A stretch of 43,659 nucleotides of DNA from a virus, in IMG/VR virus record IMGVR_UViG_3300050821_001247, positions 1 through 43,659 of that record; one strand, 5' to 3'. The notes below the pieces were generated by a model that was given only the letters and a program-made list of their open reading frames with translations, searched no databases and had not been told where the DNA came from. The position numbers were made by a program, and so were the translations under genes. Positions 6,749 through 14,237 of this stretch are shown one piece after another; position 1 is the first letter of the stretch, and each line of letters opens with the position of its first letter.

Positions 6749-7111
6749 AGCGGTTCACCTCGTTAACGTATGTAGCGTAATAGTACTCTCGCTATTCATA
6801 CGAAGTACCGAAGGTACTCGCTTGACGAATGGATTGGAGGTGTTGTCTCTCACCTCTCATATATAGTGTCCGCAGTTGGGACTCGAAGAGGATGTTATCA
6901 GACGTAGAAATTACTTGTCGGAGGACCCTAAGGCTCAAAAAACGTGAAAATAGAAATGAGTGTACATCATCCACAAATAATTTTTCCATATTTCTAGAAA
7001 TCACTTTTTCCACGAAAAATTTTTCCTTCCCTAGCGGGAAAGTGGATTTGTATATGTTTAGTTCCTAAATGGATGCGGAGTTAATGTCGAGTATATATGA
7101 AGGAGATATTT
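6749..7111. promoter_or_regulatory. Divergent control region with palindromes
   Basis: This non-coding stretch separates the leftward and rightward units. It holds an AGTACC-GAA-GGTACT hairpin near 6800-6818, a GAGGTG/CACCTC hairpin near 6836-6855, and two perfect 12-base palindromes, ATTTCTAGAAAT (6990-7001) and GAAAAATTTTTC (7014-7025), followed by a TTCCC/GGGAA hairpin (7027-7040). TTTTTCC recurs at 6981, 7005 and 7020. TTTAG-TTC-CTAAA lies at 7057-7069. This looks like operators and promoters, possibly an origin; no promoter could be assigned firmly. Confidence 0.5.
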
Positions 7112-7171
7112 ATGAAGAAAGTCGAATATCGTTTGTATGTTGTAGATTATGAAGAAGATAGAAGTACTTGA
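7112..7171 (+). CDS. Candidate 19-residue leader peptide
   Basis: An ATG preceded by a strong AAGGAG and six-base spacer opens a 19-codon frame (MKKVEYRLYVVDYEEDRST) that stops 65 bases before the small terminase gene. The latter has no ribosome site of its own, so this peptide may act as a leader cistron. It is short enough to be chance. Confidence 0.4.
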   Translation: MKKVEYRLYVVDYEEDRST

Positions 7172-7235
7172 CATCACATCGAAGATATGAGACACTCGTC
7201 ACGACGCGAGTAGTGTAGCTTCGCTTAAAATCAAG

Positions 7236-7832
7236 ATGACCACCAAGATTAGGGTAGATGGTTTGAATTCACAGAGTGGGTCGGGCGCCGCCGCGAACAC
7301 ATCCGGAACTTCGTTTAGCGGAACTCAAGGACCCGGCCCGACGCCCGGAACGCTTCACGCGCAAACGAAAATTAGAATCGAACAAATTGCCCGTTATCGG
7401 ATCGCCGGATTACGAGATATTCGTATCGCAGAGATTCTCAAAATTACTCCGGCCGCACTTAAATTTATTTGTGACAAGGTGGAATATAAAGAAGTTGAAG
7501 AAGCTCTTCTTATCGGCCAACTAACCGAGATGGATCTAGCCTTGGCTGGGCAGATCGAACCACTCCGTCAGGAGGTCCGCAATGCTGTCCCGGCTGCACT
7601 CAGATGCCTTGTTGATGCTGTCAATCAACGGCGGGACCTACGGACTGCTCTCGCCGCAAGCGTTGAAATCCTTAAAAGAGACCCGGATAGAGTTGCCCCT
7701 GACCTCGAAAGAAAGTCCGGTCCTACCGACGAAGAAGGACGATTACTTACGATCCCACAATCTTTGATGGATGAAACCGCCCGTCAAGCTGATGTAACCG
7801 CAAGCGAACTTACTAAGAAGAGGCTTCAATAA
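7236..7832 (+). CDS. Probable terminase small subunit
   Basis: This 198-residue protein has a disordered Ser/Gly/Thr N-terminus (to about 45), then a helix-turn-helix-like segment (LRDIRIAEILKITPAALKFI) and a long helical region with Arg/Glu pairs, the usual plan of phage small terminase subunits that recognise DNA for packaging. It is the first gene of the late operon, with the large terminase five genes downstream. The start ATG lacks a visible ribosome site. The assignment rests on fold and position. Confidence 0.6.
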   Translation: MTTKIRVDGLNSQSGSGAAANTSGTSFSGTQGPGPTPGTLHAQTKIRIEQIARYRIAGLRDIRIAEILKITPAALKFICDKVEYKEVEEALLIGQLTEMDLALAGQIEPLRQEVRNAVPAALRCLVDAVNQRRDLRTALAASVEILKRDPDRVAPDLERKSGPTDEEGRLLTIPQSLMDETARQADVTASELTKKRLQ

Positions 7833-7833
7833 A

Positions 7834-8154
7834 ATGAGTTCACTCCCGAAGGTGCCAAATGTTCCGCAAAGAGTCGTCACCAATAAAGAACCCCAAAAAG
7901 CCTCCGCGGTCAATTCATCCCTCCCTACGGGTAAAGACCCCGCAGTCAGCGTTCCGCGGGAAGCGCCAGCGTCGGACATCTTGGTAGAAGGTCCTCTAGG
8001 ACATGTCGTTACGATTAAAGACCAGTCAGGAGATGCTACGCAATTTTATAAATATTTTGTCTTTTGCAAATGTGGCTTTCAATCACGACAAAATCAATTC
8101 GAATTCGCCAAACGAATCGCAGATCACCATGTTTATCATCACACTAGGCGTTAG
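7834..8154 (+). CDS. Unknown protein with C-terminal Cys/His motif
   Basis: This 106-residue protein starts one base after the previous stop. The first 60 residues are low-complexity and probably flexible. The C-terminal part carries CKC and, about 20 residues on, HHVYHH, a plausible zinc site. No family is recognised. It belongs to the late operon between the terminase subunits. Confidence 0.6.
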   Translation: MSSLPKVPNVPQRVVTNKEPQKASAVNSSLPTGKDPAVSVPREAPASDILVEGPLGHVVTIKDQSGDATQFYKYFVFCKCGFQSRQNQFEFAKRIADHHVYHHTRR

Positions 8155-8172
8155 TGTTCGGAGACTAAACAC

Positions 8173-8412
8173 ATGAGCCGACATCACGATTCTGGGGATC
8201 ATATCGACGCAGGAAAGACCTTCGAGCATCCGGATTATCCGTCCTGTATCGACTTTGCCTCGAAGCCTTCCGAAAACCGTTCACTAATTACGAGCGGAGC
8301 TCAGAGCCGTGGTCCGGGCGGCAGCATGAGAGGTAAAGGCCCTTGGAAAACTCACTGTCATGCACCAGAAGTAAACGAAACTATTCGATGTGAAAATGGG
8401 GACCTGTCGTGA
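8173..8412 (+). CDS. Small polar protein, unknown
   Basis: This 79-residue, Gly/Ser/His-rich protein has no clear fold and is probably disordered. It begins MSRHHDSGDHIDAG. Its TGA overlaps the GTG start of the next frame (GTGA). No catalytic or membrane features are visible. Confidence 0.55.
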   Translation: MSRHHDSGDHIDAGKTFEHPDYPSCIDFASKPSENRSLITSGAQSRGPGGSMRGKGPWKTHCHAPEVNETIRCENGDLS

Positions 8413-8552
8413 ATGTTAAGACTTGTTGTCATAACTTCTCTGCTGATTTCAAGATAAGAGGAGAAATCGCCTGTAGTCTTTGTAAGATGCCTTTTAGTGA
8501 TTACCTTAAAAGAGACCTCAAACGCTATATGCAAAGGAAAAAACAAAAGTGA
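8409..8552 (+). CDS. 47-residue zinc-finger-like protein
   Basis: A GTG start at 8409 overlaps the previous stop, and the TGA overlaps the next GTG (8549). The product has CC-x-N-F near the N-terminus and CSLC at residues 22-25, followed by a basic tail (LKRDLKRYMQRKKQK). Together these could form a small zinc finger that binds nucleic acid. The tight overlaps at both ends support a real gene. Confidence 0.55.
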   Translation: MNVKTCCHNFSADFKIRGEIACSLCKMPFSDYLKRDLKRYMQRKKQK

Positions 8553-8863
8553 ATATTAATCCTGGTCAAAGTACCACTTTAACGGCTTCACCCCTCGACG
8601 CAAACGGAGTTGCCACAACTCTTCCAAGCGGAGACGTCCCTCAATGGTCAATCGAACCAACCGCAGGTGTAACCGTTACGCCTTCGACTGATGGGTTAAC
8701 CCTTGGAGTAGCCTTTGCGACTACGGCTTTGCCTGGAAACTACGTTGCGACTGTTATGGACGGCATTATCAAAACGGCTATGGGAACGATTACACTAACG
8801 ATTCCGGCGCTCGGACCTAATCCAGTCGCGAGTTTTTTAGTAACGGCTAGTACGCCAGTTTAA
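8549..8863 (+). CDS. Ig-like (bacterial Big-type) domain protein
   Basis: This 104-residue, Thr/Pro/Gly-rich, all-beta protein resembles a single bacterial immunoglobulin-like domain of the type used for surface or virion decoration. It starts with GTG. Its C-terminus (NPVASFLVTASTPV) closely resembles the C-terminus of the membrane protein at 11306-11581. It is probably a virion decoration protein, though it lies well before the capsid genes. Confidence 0.55.
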   Translation: MNINPGQSTTLTASPLDANGVATTLPSGDVPQWSIEPTAGVTVTPSTDGLTLGVAFATTALPGNYVATVMDGIIKTAMGTITLTIPALGPNPVASFLVTASTPV

Positions 8864-8869
8864 CGAGTT

Positions 8870-9003
8870 GGAGGTCTTAGTGCTGCGTTATAAATCTGGA
8901 TCGCCAGTTTTCGCCAATTCTGGCCCAGTGCCCATACTGTCACGCTAAGACCTCCTGCATATTGACAGGAGGGCAAAAATTGGCGCCGCTACGTTAGTAG
9001 CGG
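8870..9003 (+). other. Structured leader with competing stems
   Basis: Three pairings stand out. Segment 8870-8882 pairs with 8943-8955 (13 pairs, one G-U). Segment 8951-8957 pairs with 8966-8972, sharing CCTCC with the first stem, so the two exclude each other. Segment 8986-8992 pairs with 8997-9003 around GTTA. Two GGAGG ribosome-like sites (8870-8874 and 8968-8972) lie in these stems. It could be a switch controlling the HNH gene, or part of an old intron. Confidence 0.5.
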
Positions 9004-9024
9004 AATTTAGATGAGGGCACAAAA

Positions 9025-9459
9025 ATGGCGATGAATGACTTATCAAAGGCTAGGTATCGGAGAGGTCAGGCTGTAAAGAGAAGAATTTATTATAAAGCTC
9101 TAAGAATTCTAGCCGTTAAGAAGCTTGGAGGTAAGTGTGCTAGATGTGGGTTTTCAGATTTTAGAGCATTACAGTTCGATCATATTCATGGAAAAGGGAC
9201 GATGGAATGGGAAGAGGTAGGAGCAATAAAGATTTTTCAGTTTATTCTATCCGATCCAAATTCTAGTGAAAAGTATCAGATACTTTGTGCTAATTGTAAT
9301 TGGATTAAGAAATCAGAGAATGATGAAGTAGATAGAATCTACCCACTTGACAACCCTAACTCAGCCGACTTCTTACTTAGCGACATTCAAGCCAGTATCG
9401 TTGACTGGGAAAAAGGGGGAGGAATTTCGGATCGCTCTAAGGATAAACTGCCTGGGTAG
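9025..9459 (+). CDS. HNH endonuclease, probably free-standing homing enzyme
   Basis: This 144-residue protein has the zinc-finger HNH layout: CARC at about residues 36-39, the H-x-x-G strand FDHIHGKG at 56-63, and CANCNWIKK at 92-100. Enzymes of this type cut DNA and spread their own genes. The conserved domain ends near residue 105; the last 40 residues read through the start of the terminase gene and are probably unconstrained. The gene is more A/T-rich than its flanks, consistent with recent transfer. It sits directly before the large terminase, a common target. An ATG at 9031 is an alternative start. Confidence 0.82.
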   Translation: MAMNDLSKARYRRGQAVKRRIYYKALRILAVKKLGGKCARCGFSDFRALQFDHIHGKGTMEWEEVGAIKIFQFILSDPNSSEKYQILCANCNWIKKSENDEVDRIYPLDNPNSADFLLSDIQASIVDWEKGGGISDRSKDKLPG

Positions 9460-11068
9460 TCTATTCTACTTTATTAAGGTTGGGTTGAAGAGAAGACGAC
9501 TTGTAGATCATCTCCATGAGCCGCTATGTACGTTCCTCGAAAGGGACAGAGTTAAAGACGTTGTCGAATGGCCTCGCGACCACTTTAAATCAACGATTGG
9601 CTCTGAAGGTTTACCTATCTGGCGCGTCTTACCCGTTAATGAGTCCGATCTTAGAGAATTTCAGAGGCTCGGTTACTCAGATGAGTTTCTACAGTGGCTA
9701 CTTCGCGTTCATCGGACCGAAGCCCGAAATCTCCTCGTTAGTGAAAATATTACTAACGCATCCAAGCTTGGTCGTAGAATATCTTTCCATTACGAGTCTA
9801 ATTCCATCTTCCGCTTCCTCTTCCCGGAAATAATCCCAACTTCATCGGAGACCTGGTCAAACTTTTCTCTGCACCAACGGATTCCCTTGGCAGCCGCCGC
9901 ACGCTCTGGGGGACATGGGGAGGGCACCTTTGATTTTCTCGGGGTCGGGGGTGCCCTTCAGTCTAGACACTATAACGGAATGATTGTCGAAGACGACCTC
10001 GTGGGCCGGAAGGCTATTGAATCAATCTCTATAATGGACAAGACCGTTGAATATCATAAGCTCATGGTCGGTGCCTTCGAAAACGAAGATTCGGTTGAAG
10101 AGAACGATGAACTTGTTATTGGTAACCGTTGGGGTTATACTGATCTTAACTCTCACATTCGTGAACATGAGCCTGAGTTTCGTATTACAACTCACTCAGC
10201 AATGGGCGGATGCTGTGACCTCCATCCTAATGACACGCCTATCTTTCCGGAAGAATTCAACGAGCTGAAACTTGAGAAGTGGCGTAGAAGACTTGGTAAC
10301 TATCTTTATAGCTGTCAGTTTCTAAATAACCCTGCCGCCCCAGAAAACGCAGACTTCCATCCCGACGATCTTCGATACTTCCGTTTAGAGAAGGAAGTGA
10401 AAAATGGTCTTGAAGAATGGACTATTTATCACGAAGTTATGGATGGTCAAGTCAAAAAGAATCTCTCCGTCAATCATCTTAACCTTTGCATGGTCGTGGA
10501 CCCGAATCATAGTGGTAACGCTTCTAGCGGCCGCTGTCGTCATGCTATTAATGTTGTTGGTTTATCTAGTGACGGCGATTTTTACCTTATTGATACTTGG
10601 GCTCAAGCAGCTAGTTATGATACTTTTTATGCTAAAATTTACGAACTTTGCGATAAATGGAAACTTCGTAAAGTTGGTGTAGAGGGTTATGCTGCGCAAA
10701 AATATATCATTCATCATATCGACTATGTGAATAAAACTCAAGGAAAATACGTTAAGGTTATTCCTCTTGAGGGCGAAATCGACACCGGTGACGGTGAACT
10801 AACCAAAAAGAAGGAATTCCGCATACGGAATGTTCTCTCTCCTATTTTCGAATCTCATAAGTTTTGGGCACAGCGAAGGCAGCAAGATTTCTACGGCGAG
10901 TTTACGACCTTCCCGAAGGGTCGTTATAAAGATGTTCTCGACGCCTTGGCGTATGCTCCGCAGATGCTTAGATTGCCTCAAGGGTATATAAGAGAGATGG
11001 CTTGGAAAGCAGCGAACGCCGCTGGTGCTCGAAGAATCAACCTACCCTACTCCGTAGGAGTACACTAA
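9347..11068 (+). CDS. terL: Terminase large subunit
   Basis: This 573-residue protein is the packaging ATPase/nuclease. An N-terminal helical region (FRIALRINCLGSLF) is followed by the Walker A-like WPRDHFKST near residues 74-82, and the Walker B GMIVEDDL near 210-217. The C-terminal RNase-H nuclease shows VVDPNHS, VGVEGYA and DVLDALAY, giving three acidic ligands. The frame opens after a TAG at 9329 and has no ATG near its start; the TTG at 9347 is the first usable start and lies inside the HNH gene, with no clear ribosome site. The original start region may have been altered by the HNH insertion. Confidence 0.92.
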   Translation: MTTLTQPTSYLATFKPVSLTGKKGEEFRIALRINCLGSLFYFIKVGLKRRRLVDHLHEPLCTFLERDRVKDVVEWPRDHFKSTIGSEGLPIWRVLPVNESDLREFQRLGYSDEFLQWLLRVHRTEARNLLVSENITNASKLGRRISFHYESNSIFRFLFPEIIPTSSETWSNFSLHQRIPLAAAARSGGHGEGTFDFLGVGGALQSRHYNGMIVEDDLVGRKAIESISIMDKTVEYHKLMVGAFENEDSVEENDELVIGNRWGYTDLNSHIREHEPEFRITTHSAMGGCCDLHPNDTPIFPEEFNELKLEKWRRRLGNYLYSCQFLNNPAAPENADFHPDDLRYFRLEKEVKNGLEEWTIYHEVMDGQVKKNLSVNHLNLCMVVDPNHSGNASSGRCRHAINVVGLSSDGDFYLIDTWAQAASYDTFYAKIYELCDKWKLRKVGVEGYAAQKYIIHHIDYVNKTQGKYVKVIPLEGEIDTGDGELTKKKEFRIRNVLSPIFESHKFWAQRRQQDFYGEFTTFPKGRYKDVLDALAYAPQMLRLPQGYIREMAWKAANAAGARRINLPYSVGVH

Positions 11069-11069
11069 A

Positions 11070-11306
11070 ATGGCCGGATTTCTAACTGGTCTTATGAGCG
11101 TAGCTAAGAAACTTGGTGGAGCTGCTAAAGATTGGGGTCAAGGAACTCAAGTCGGTCAAGATATTGATGCTGCTCGAACTGGTAAGAACCCTTGGGCTGG
11201 TGGTCGTAGCCGTCCTACTTTACAATCTAGCTCCGCAGGCTCTTCTGCTCCTGGATCAGGAATCGGAGATTCTTCTAATCCTATCGGAAAACAAGAGAAC
11301 GGATAA
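11070..11306 (+). CDS. Small Gly/Ser-rich protein, unknown
   Basis: The protein is 78 residues. The first 30 residues are amphipathic (FLTGLMSVAKKLGG), and the rest is Gly/Ser-rich and probably disordered. It starts one base after the terL stop and ends overlapping the next gene. It could be a small head or membrane-active virion protein. No homologue is recognised. Confidence 0.55.
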   Translation: MAGFLTGLMSVAKKLGGAAKDWGQGTQVGQDIDAARTGKNPWAGGRSRPTLQSSSAGSSAPGSGIGDSSNPIGKQENG

Positions 11307-11581
11307 TGAAAGAATCATGGTGGTCTCATAATTCGGATAAGATGATTCTCTTAGTTCTGGTGCTAATTCTCTGGTTTAGCACCACTACTATGGCAGTTCA
11401 TATCTTTCATCACGATACGGACTCCATGGAGGCTATCGCCTTTATTTCATTTATGACCGGCTCAGTAAGTACAGTTCTTGGTGCCTTAATCTTAATTTTA
11501 ACTGGTCGGACTCCAACTAGCGGCCAAAATCAAGTAGCATCCTTTCAAGTTACGGCTTCAAACCCTGAGGAGAAGAAATGA
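11306..11581 (+). CDS. Two-transmembrane protein
   Basis: This 91-residue protein has two hydrophobic segments (about residues 13-31 and 44-66) joined by a His/Asp-rich loop (HIFHHDTDSMEA), then a polar tail ending VASFQVTASNPEEKK. It overlaps the previous stop by one base and the next gene by four. Size and topology fit a holin or exclusion protein, but the location between terminase and portal is unusual for a lysis gene. The lipoprotein immediately follows, so an inner/outer membrane pair is possible. Confidence 0.6.
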   Translation: MKESWWSHNSDKMILLVLVLILWFSTTTMAVHIFHHDTDSMEAIAFISFMTGSVSTVLGALILILTGRTPTSGQNQVASFQVTASNPEEKK

Positions 11582-11949
11582 AAAAGCTTTCAGCTATCGC
11601 TATTGGAACTCTCGTGTTATTTCTAAGCGGCTGTCCGAAGATCGAACAAGATGCCTATAACGTAGTTATTGCTGCTAAGGGCTTCACGGATAGTATTAAA
11701 GTTCAGCATCCGGAATGTGCGACTGGTGCTAAGAGTACCGTCTGTGCTGATCTTGCGAAAGCAATCGCAGCTAAGGATTTAATCATCGACGCCGTTGAAG
11801 TTTACTGCTCCGGTCCGAACTTCAATGCTAAAGGTTCTTGCGATGCTCCCGCGAAGGGGACTCCGACTTATACACAGGCAGTCGCTAAAATTAACGCTGC
11901 TATCGCATCATACAATCAAACCTCAACCGATCTAAAAGGGGTGCTATAA
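11578..11949 (+). CDS. Lipoprotein
   Basis: This 123-residue protein has a classical lipoprotein signal: basic start (MKK), a hydrophobic core, and the lipobox LSGC with Cys19 as the acylation site. The mature part is helical, Ala-rich and has further cysteines (C42, C51, C76, C87) that may pair as disulphides, consistent with an envelope location. A phage lipoprotein here might be an outer-membrane spanin, an exclusion factor or a receptor mask. It is coupled (ATGA) to the two-TM protein and to the next small gene (TAATG). Confidence 0.75.
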   Translation: MKKLSAIAIGTLVLFLSGCPKIEQDAYNVVIAAKGFTDSIKVQHPECATGAKSTVCADLAKAIAAKDLIIDAVEVYCSGPNFNAKGSCDAPAKGTPTYTQAVAKINAAIASYNQTSTDLKGVL

Positions 11950-12119
11950 TGCTGGAGCTTATTGGTCTTGGGCTTTCATTTCTACAGCCGTTTCTAGCAA
12001 GTCTTAGCAACAAAGTTCCTTCCGAAGTTGAAGCCGCAGTTCAAGCGGCCGTGACTGCTTTAGCAAATCATCAAGCTGATCTTATCACTCAGGCTAATCT
12101 TGAGGCTGAACGCGGATAA
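11949..12119 (+). CDS. 56-residue amphipathic protein
   Basis: ATG 11949 overlaps the previous TAA, and the stop overlaps the portal ATG, both as TAATG. The peptide begins with a hydrophobic stretch (LELIGLGLSFLQPFLASL) and continues as an Ala/Gln/Glu-rich amphipathic helix. It could be membrane-associated or a small head accessory. No family is recognised. Confidence 0.65.
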   Translation: MLELIGLGLSFLQPFLASLSNKVPSEVEAAVQAAVTALANHQADLITQANLEAERG

Positions 12120-14038
12120 TGGCTGATTTTATTCCATTGAAGTTGACCGTCGGTTCGGATGCCGAAACTAAACTTAAACGGCATTTGAAGAGTCGAATCT
12201 TGGCCCTCGAAGACGGTCTTCACGAACTTCACGAATCCAAAATCACGAAGTGGAGAAAGGCTTATGAAGCCCAACCTCGTGAACAGGTTAGGGAGTTTCC
12301 TTTTTATCACGCTAGTAATCTTGTTGTTCCTATTATTGCAATATTTAGTGATACGCTTCAAGCACGGGTGATGTCAGCGTTGCTAAAGGTTCGTCCACCT
12401 TGGGCAGCGAAGCTTATAGGTTCTCATCCTGAGATGGAAGAAGGACTTGCCGGAGTTGTTGAACAGTTCATGGAGTACGTCGGAATAGAACCTCAAGAAC
12501 TTGATCTTTACAGAGTCTACCGTGAATGGACCGGAGACACAATCAAGTACGGTACTTCCGTAGTTAAATGCCCCCACGAAGTCCGTTACACTCACGAAGT
12601 GATGGCCTCCCCAGGTGATGGCTCTGGGGAAGCGAGACCAGAATTTATTCAATCTCTTGAATATGAAGGCCCCCGCCCGGAAAAGATTCCGTTTGAAGAA
12701 TTCCTAATCCCTCCAAAGGCTAAAACTCTCGAACAAGCAGATATTATCATTCACAAACGGACGTTTACGAGAGCAGAGCTTGAAGAGCGACGATTCTTCA
12801 AGATATTCGAACCTTCGAAGGTCGATGCTATTTGGCATAAAGCTGATAGAACTGGACCGGATTACGTATCTTCTATGAAGGAGGATACTCTTGGAGCACA
12901 CACCTCAGCAGGATATGGTTATGCCGAGTGGGACGTATACGAATGTTGGCTTAAATGGCCTACACCGGATGGAAAGTGGAGACCAAAGATTGTCGCTTCG
13001 TATCATAAGCAGTCGGACACACTCCTTCGAACTATCTACGATACCTCTAAACTCCTACCCTATGCGCTGGCTCGTCTCTTTTATAGAGACGACATGATCT
13101 ATGGTTACGGATTTTGCGAGACAATGTGGTCCTTTCAGGAGGAACTATCGGAGGAGCATAATGGTCGTTTGGATAATCGTACGATTGCAAACACCCGACT
13201 ATGGAGAGTTGATCCAAATTCTAAGCTTCATGCAGGCTATCGGATATACCCCTCTGCTCTCGTACCTGCGGATAAAGACGAAATCGAACCCCTCCCAATG
13301 GGAGATATTTCTCAGCAGACCATTGATGACGAACGATTCTCCATTGAGCTTGCCGAACGTCGAGCGGGCATTAGCCCTCCTATGCAAGGCGCCGGTGCAG
13401 GTTCGCAGGGGAAGCGTGGAATCTATACCGCACAGGGAACTCTCGCTGTTATGCAAGAGGGCAACAGGAGAACTGACCTCAATATCTCCGATATGAGATA
13501 TAGTCATACGAGGTTGGGAAGAATTATTCTCTCGGATTATGCCCATAATAAGATTCGACCAGCGTTATTGAATATTTTCGGTGAGAAAAAGGACCTACTT
13601 GTAACAGCTTTAAAAGCCGTAGCTGAGAATAAACTCGGGCTGCCAATCTACTCCTCGACAGCCAGTGTCAACAAGGAAGTAGAGAAGCAGTCCAAGTTTA
13701 TTCTCATCAACTTAATGCGTCAGCATTATATCGGAATCTCGCAGATGATTGCTCAAATAAACCAGCCTACGATCCCTGATCCAGTTAAGGTTTATTTGAA
13801 CGATGTTATTAAGGCGTCGAATTTAATTATGTCTTCGACGCTTCGCGATTTCGATATGGAAGATGTCGATACCTTGGTACCGGAGGTAGAAAATGCAGCC
13901 GCTCAACAACCAGATCAACAAGGTCCCGGCCAACAGTTGCCTGGACAGGCTCCTCCTACAGGCCAGTCGAACCAGAATGTACTTGGTTTCCCCGGAAGGG
14001 GAGCCGTATCGCAAGTACCTAGCGGAGCGCCTCGCTGA
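12119..14038 (+). CDS. Portal protein
   Basis: This 639-residue protein has the features of a large podovirus-type portal: the helical N-terminal region, a charged core with many Trp/Tyr residues, a long helical region towards the C-terminus and a Gln/Pro/Gly-rich disordered tail (from about 590). Portals form the dodecameric vertex through which DNA enters and leaves the head. Position after terL and before a scaffold-like protein and the capsid genes agrees. The ATG overlaps the previous stop. The family is inferred from size, composition and order rather than from a single motif. Confidence 0.85.
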   Translation: MADFIPLKLTVGSDAETKLKRHLKSRILALEDGLHELHESKITKWRKAYEAQPREQVREFPFYHASNLVVPIIAIFSDTLQARVMSALLKVRPPWAAKLIGSHPEMEEGLAGVVEQFMEYVGIEPQELDLYRVYREWTGDTIKYGTSVVKCPHEVRYTHEVMASPGDGSGEARPEFIQSLEYEGPRPEKIPFEEFLIPPKAKTLEQADIIIHKRTFTRAELEERRFFKIFEPSKVDAIWHKADRTGPDYVSSMKEDTLGAHTSAGYGYAEWDVYECWLKWPTPDGKWRPKIVASYHKQSDTLLRTIYDTSKLLPYALARLFYRDDMIYGYGFCETMWSFQEELSEEHNGRLDNRTIANTRLWRVDPNSKLHAGYRIYPSALVPADKDEIEPLPMGDISQQTIDDERFSIELAERRAGISPPMQGAGAGSQGKRGIYTAQGTLAVMQEGNRRTDLNISDMRYSHTRLGRIILSDYAHNKIRPALLNIFGEKKDLLVTALKAVAENKLGLPIYSSTASVNKEVEKQSKFILINLMRQHYIGISQMIAQINQPTIPDPVKVYLNDVIKASNLIMSSTLRDFDMEDVDTLVPEVENAAAQQPDQQGPGQQLPGQAPPTGQSNQNVLGFPGRGAVSQVPSGAPR

Positions 14039-14237
14039 GTGTAATAAGATGATTGCGCGTGAGCGTGACTCCGTCGAATTATATAGACTTCAAGGAGAAT
14101 ATCGAATCCTCGAATGTCTTACGACTTTACCACTCGTGGTAAGCGATTATCTAACTGGAGTTTCCAAAGGAACCTTTAATAAGATAGTCGATCCGATGGA
14201 ATTTAATCCGAGAAAGGAACTTGAAAATGTTCGATAG
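13893..14237 (+). CDS. Small helical protein overlapping the portal end
   Basis: A 114-residue frame starts at ATG 13893 after an excellent GGAGGT site, inside the disordered tail of the portal gene. A second ATG at 13977 would give 86 residues. The part beyond the portal stop is helical and charged (CNKMIARERDSVELYRLQGEY) and ends ELENVR. It overlaps the scaffold-like gene by 11 bases. The 146-base overlap with the portal is unusually long for this genome. Confidence 0.65.
   Translation: MQPLNNQINKVPANSCLDRLLLQASRTRMYLVSPEGEPYRKYLAERLAECNKMIARERDSVELYRLQGEYRILECLTTLPLVVSDYLTGVSKGTFNKIVDPMEFNPRKELENVR

Noticed and set aside
6792-7013. 73-codon leftward ORF in the control region
   Set aside because: It starts with GTG within palindromic DNA, has no good ribosome site and its sequence has no protein-like pattern; the palindromes explain the DNA better.
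8880-8995. Zinc-like CPYCH frame and a 22-codon GTG frame before the HNH gene
   Set aside because: The CPYCH frame has no start codon after its upstream stop, and the other is very short; neither is reported as a gene, though a decayed gene remains possible.
8870-9460. Group I intron in terL containing the HNH gene
   Set aside because: No upstream exon resembling a terminase N-terminus was found and no P3/P7 core was recognised; free-standing HNH is simpler.
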